Source: an uncultured Gallionellaceae bacterium
GTDB lineage: Bacteria > Pseudomonadota > Gammaproteobacteria > Burkholderiales > Gallionellaceae
Length of the DNA stretch: 41,714 bases
Assembly: GCA_903876625.1 (NCBI GenBank)
Contig: CAIRAO010000443.1
Location: 1 to 41,714, forward strand
Direction of reading: 5' to 3'
In this document: piece after piece, positions 40,903-41,714 of the stretch
Layout: the number at the start of each line of letters is the position of its first letter
Numbering within the stretch: position 1 is the stretch's first letter
Position numbers and translations under genes: made by a program
Notes under the pieces: generated by a model
What the model saw: only the letters and a program-made list of their open reading frames with translations
What the model was told of the DNA's origin: nothing
Database searches by the model: none

Positions 40903-41714
40903 TCAGGGTTTGGGTGCGTTGAATTTGGAATCGTATTCCGCAGACACCGACGAGTCTTCTATGCTCTGTATGCGGAATTCAATGTTCGTCACTTCCTGTT
41001 TAATGTTTGCCCCAGGCGCCTTGACGAAGATTGTAAACGAAGTGCCTCGGCCATGGTGAGTCAGCAACGGCTGTTCCGAGCCAATAATTACCTGACCAGA
41101 TACACCGCCTTCAGCCGTAACATTCACATGCAGATCTTTATCGGTCTTGTTGACTACTTTGAATTCATATTTGTTCTGAATCGAACCATCACTCTCGGTG
41201 ATAAACAATGGCTGGCGTTCAGGAATTACCCTCAGTGTCATTGAGCCAAGATGCGTGAGTCCATAAAAGATTACGCCGAAAGATAAGAGGATAATGCTGA
41301 TGTAAATTAAAGTACGCGGGTGTTTATAGACTTTTTTAATTTGCTTGCCTTCGATTTCATTAAGCGAAGCATAGCGGATCAGACCGCGCGGACGACCAAC
41401 CTTGTCCATGATAGAATCACAGGCATCCAGACATAAACCGCAGGTAATACAGCCCAATTGTTGGCCTTGTCGAATATCGACACCAGTTGGACAGACCTGC
41501 ACACACTGAAAGCAGTCTATACAATCGCCCTTTGCTTGTGAAGAGACGGAATGTTCTGCATCTCTCTGAATCTTGCCACGCGGTTCACCGCGTTTGACAT
41601 CATAGGTCGGCATGATAGTCTGGCTGTCTGTCATTACACCCTGAATGCGGGCATAAGGACAAAGCCAAAAACAGGCTTGCTCGCGCAATAATCCAGCCAG
41701 AATACCGGTGTGCG
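40903..41714 (-). CDS. ccoG: cbb3 oxidase accessory protein CcoG (FixG), 3' part
   Basis: The leftward frame is open at the right edge (HTGILAGLLREQACFW, then CPYARIQGVM), so about 270 C-terminal residues are visible of roughly 470. It shows two 4Fe-4S motifs (CIDCFQCVQVCP and CITCGLCLDAC), one membrane helix (LIYISIILLSFGVIFYGL) and a C-terminal Ig-like periplasmic domain. FixG/CcoG is a membrane cupric reductase needed for copper delivery to cbb3 oxidase. It heads the ccoGHIS operon. Confidence 0.95.
   Translation of the reverse strand, partial: HTGILAGLLREQACFWLCPYARIQGVMTDSQTIMPTYDVKRGEPRGKIQRDAEHSVSSQAKGDCIDCFQCVQVCPTGVDIRQGQQLGCITCGLCLDACDSIMDKVGRPRGLIRYASLNEIEGKQIKKVYKHPRTLIYISIILLSFGVIFYGLTHLGSMTLRVIPERQPLFITESDGSIQNKYEFKVVNKTDKDLHVNVTAEGGVSGQVIIGSEQPLLTHHGRGTSFTIFVKAPGANIKQEVTNIEFRIQSIEDSSVSAEYDSKFNAPKP

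Overview
The window looks like a chromosomal segment of a nitrogen-fixing, microaerobic betaproteobacterium. The evidence is phasins plus an acetyl-CoA synthetase, a nifEN-type FeMo-cofactor operon with a sigma-54/NifA promoter, a cbb3 oxidase assembly operon (ccoGHIS), an E. coli-type AroG, and short G-rich dispersed repeats. A Gallionellaceae or Nitrosomonadales host is an inference from this gene mix, not something the sequence proves.

Layout. 1-2044: a leftward polyhydroxyalkanoate (PHA) granule cluster: the start of a PhaE-like protein, two tandem phasins, a phasin-tailed protein and a ribbon-helix-helix (RHH) protein with a probable self-operator. 2009-4026: acsA with a strong terminator. 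4388-10129: a rightward nif operon (nifE, nifN, nifX, an RseC-family gene, DUF269, DUF683, fdxB, an unknown gene, nifZ) behind a -24/-12 promoter at 4448-4462 and a NifA-type site at 4388-4403. G-rich repeats sit in this operon, one of them in frame inside nifN. 10181-14885: a leftward periplasmic binding protein facing a rightward TPR/beta-barrel outer-membrane protein and a small exported Cys-rich protein. 15058-17211: a leftward operon (NmrA-like, unknown, nifF-type flavodoxin) with hairpins between its genes. 17979-19046: aroG, with its terminator at 17725-17758. Between these two lies a pair of perfect DnaA boxes.

19236-29617 is an accessory block of mostly exported proteins. It has three lipoproteins behind an unusual pair of dyads, a DnaQ-like exonuclease on the other strand, a small beta-barrel protein, an LPP20/DUF4384 protein, a secreted caspase-like protease, a SHOCT-type small protein and a Ser/Thr kinase fused to a membrane region and a GGDEF domain. 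This is the best candidate for an undescribed system: an envelope caspase module next to a kinase/cyclic-di-GMP sensor.

29809-34081 holds a GNAT acetyltransferase, several small membrane proteins of unknown role and a cation/proton antiporter. 34314-37336 is a leftward defence-like module: a palindromic operator, a HigB/RelE-type toxin, its antitoxin, and a TOTE-type primase-helicase. An 11-bp inverted repeat flanks the module. 37724-41714 is the cco assembly operon, in which ccoS carries an apparent one-base frameshift and ccoG runs off the right edge. I saw no tRNA, rRNA, CRISPR array or complete insertion sequence.
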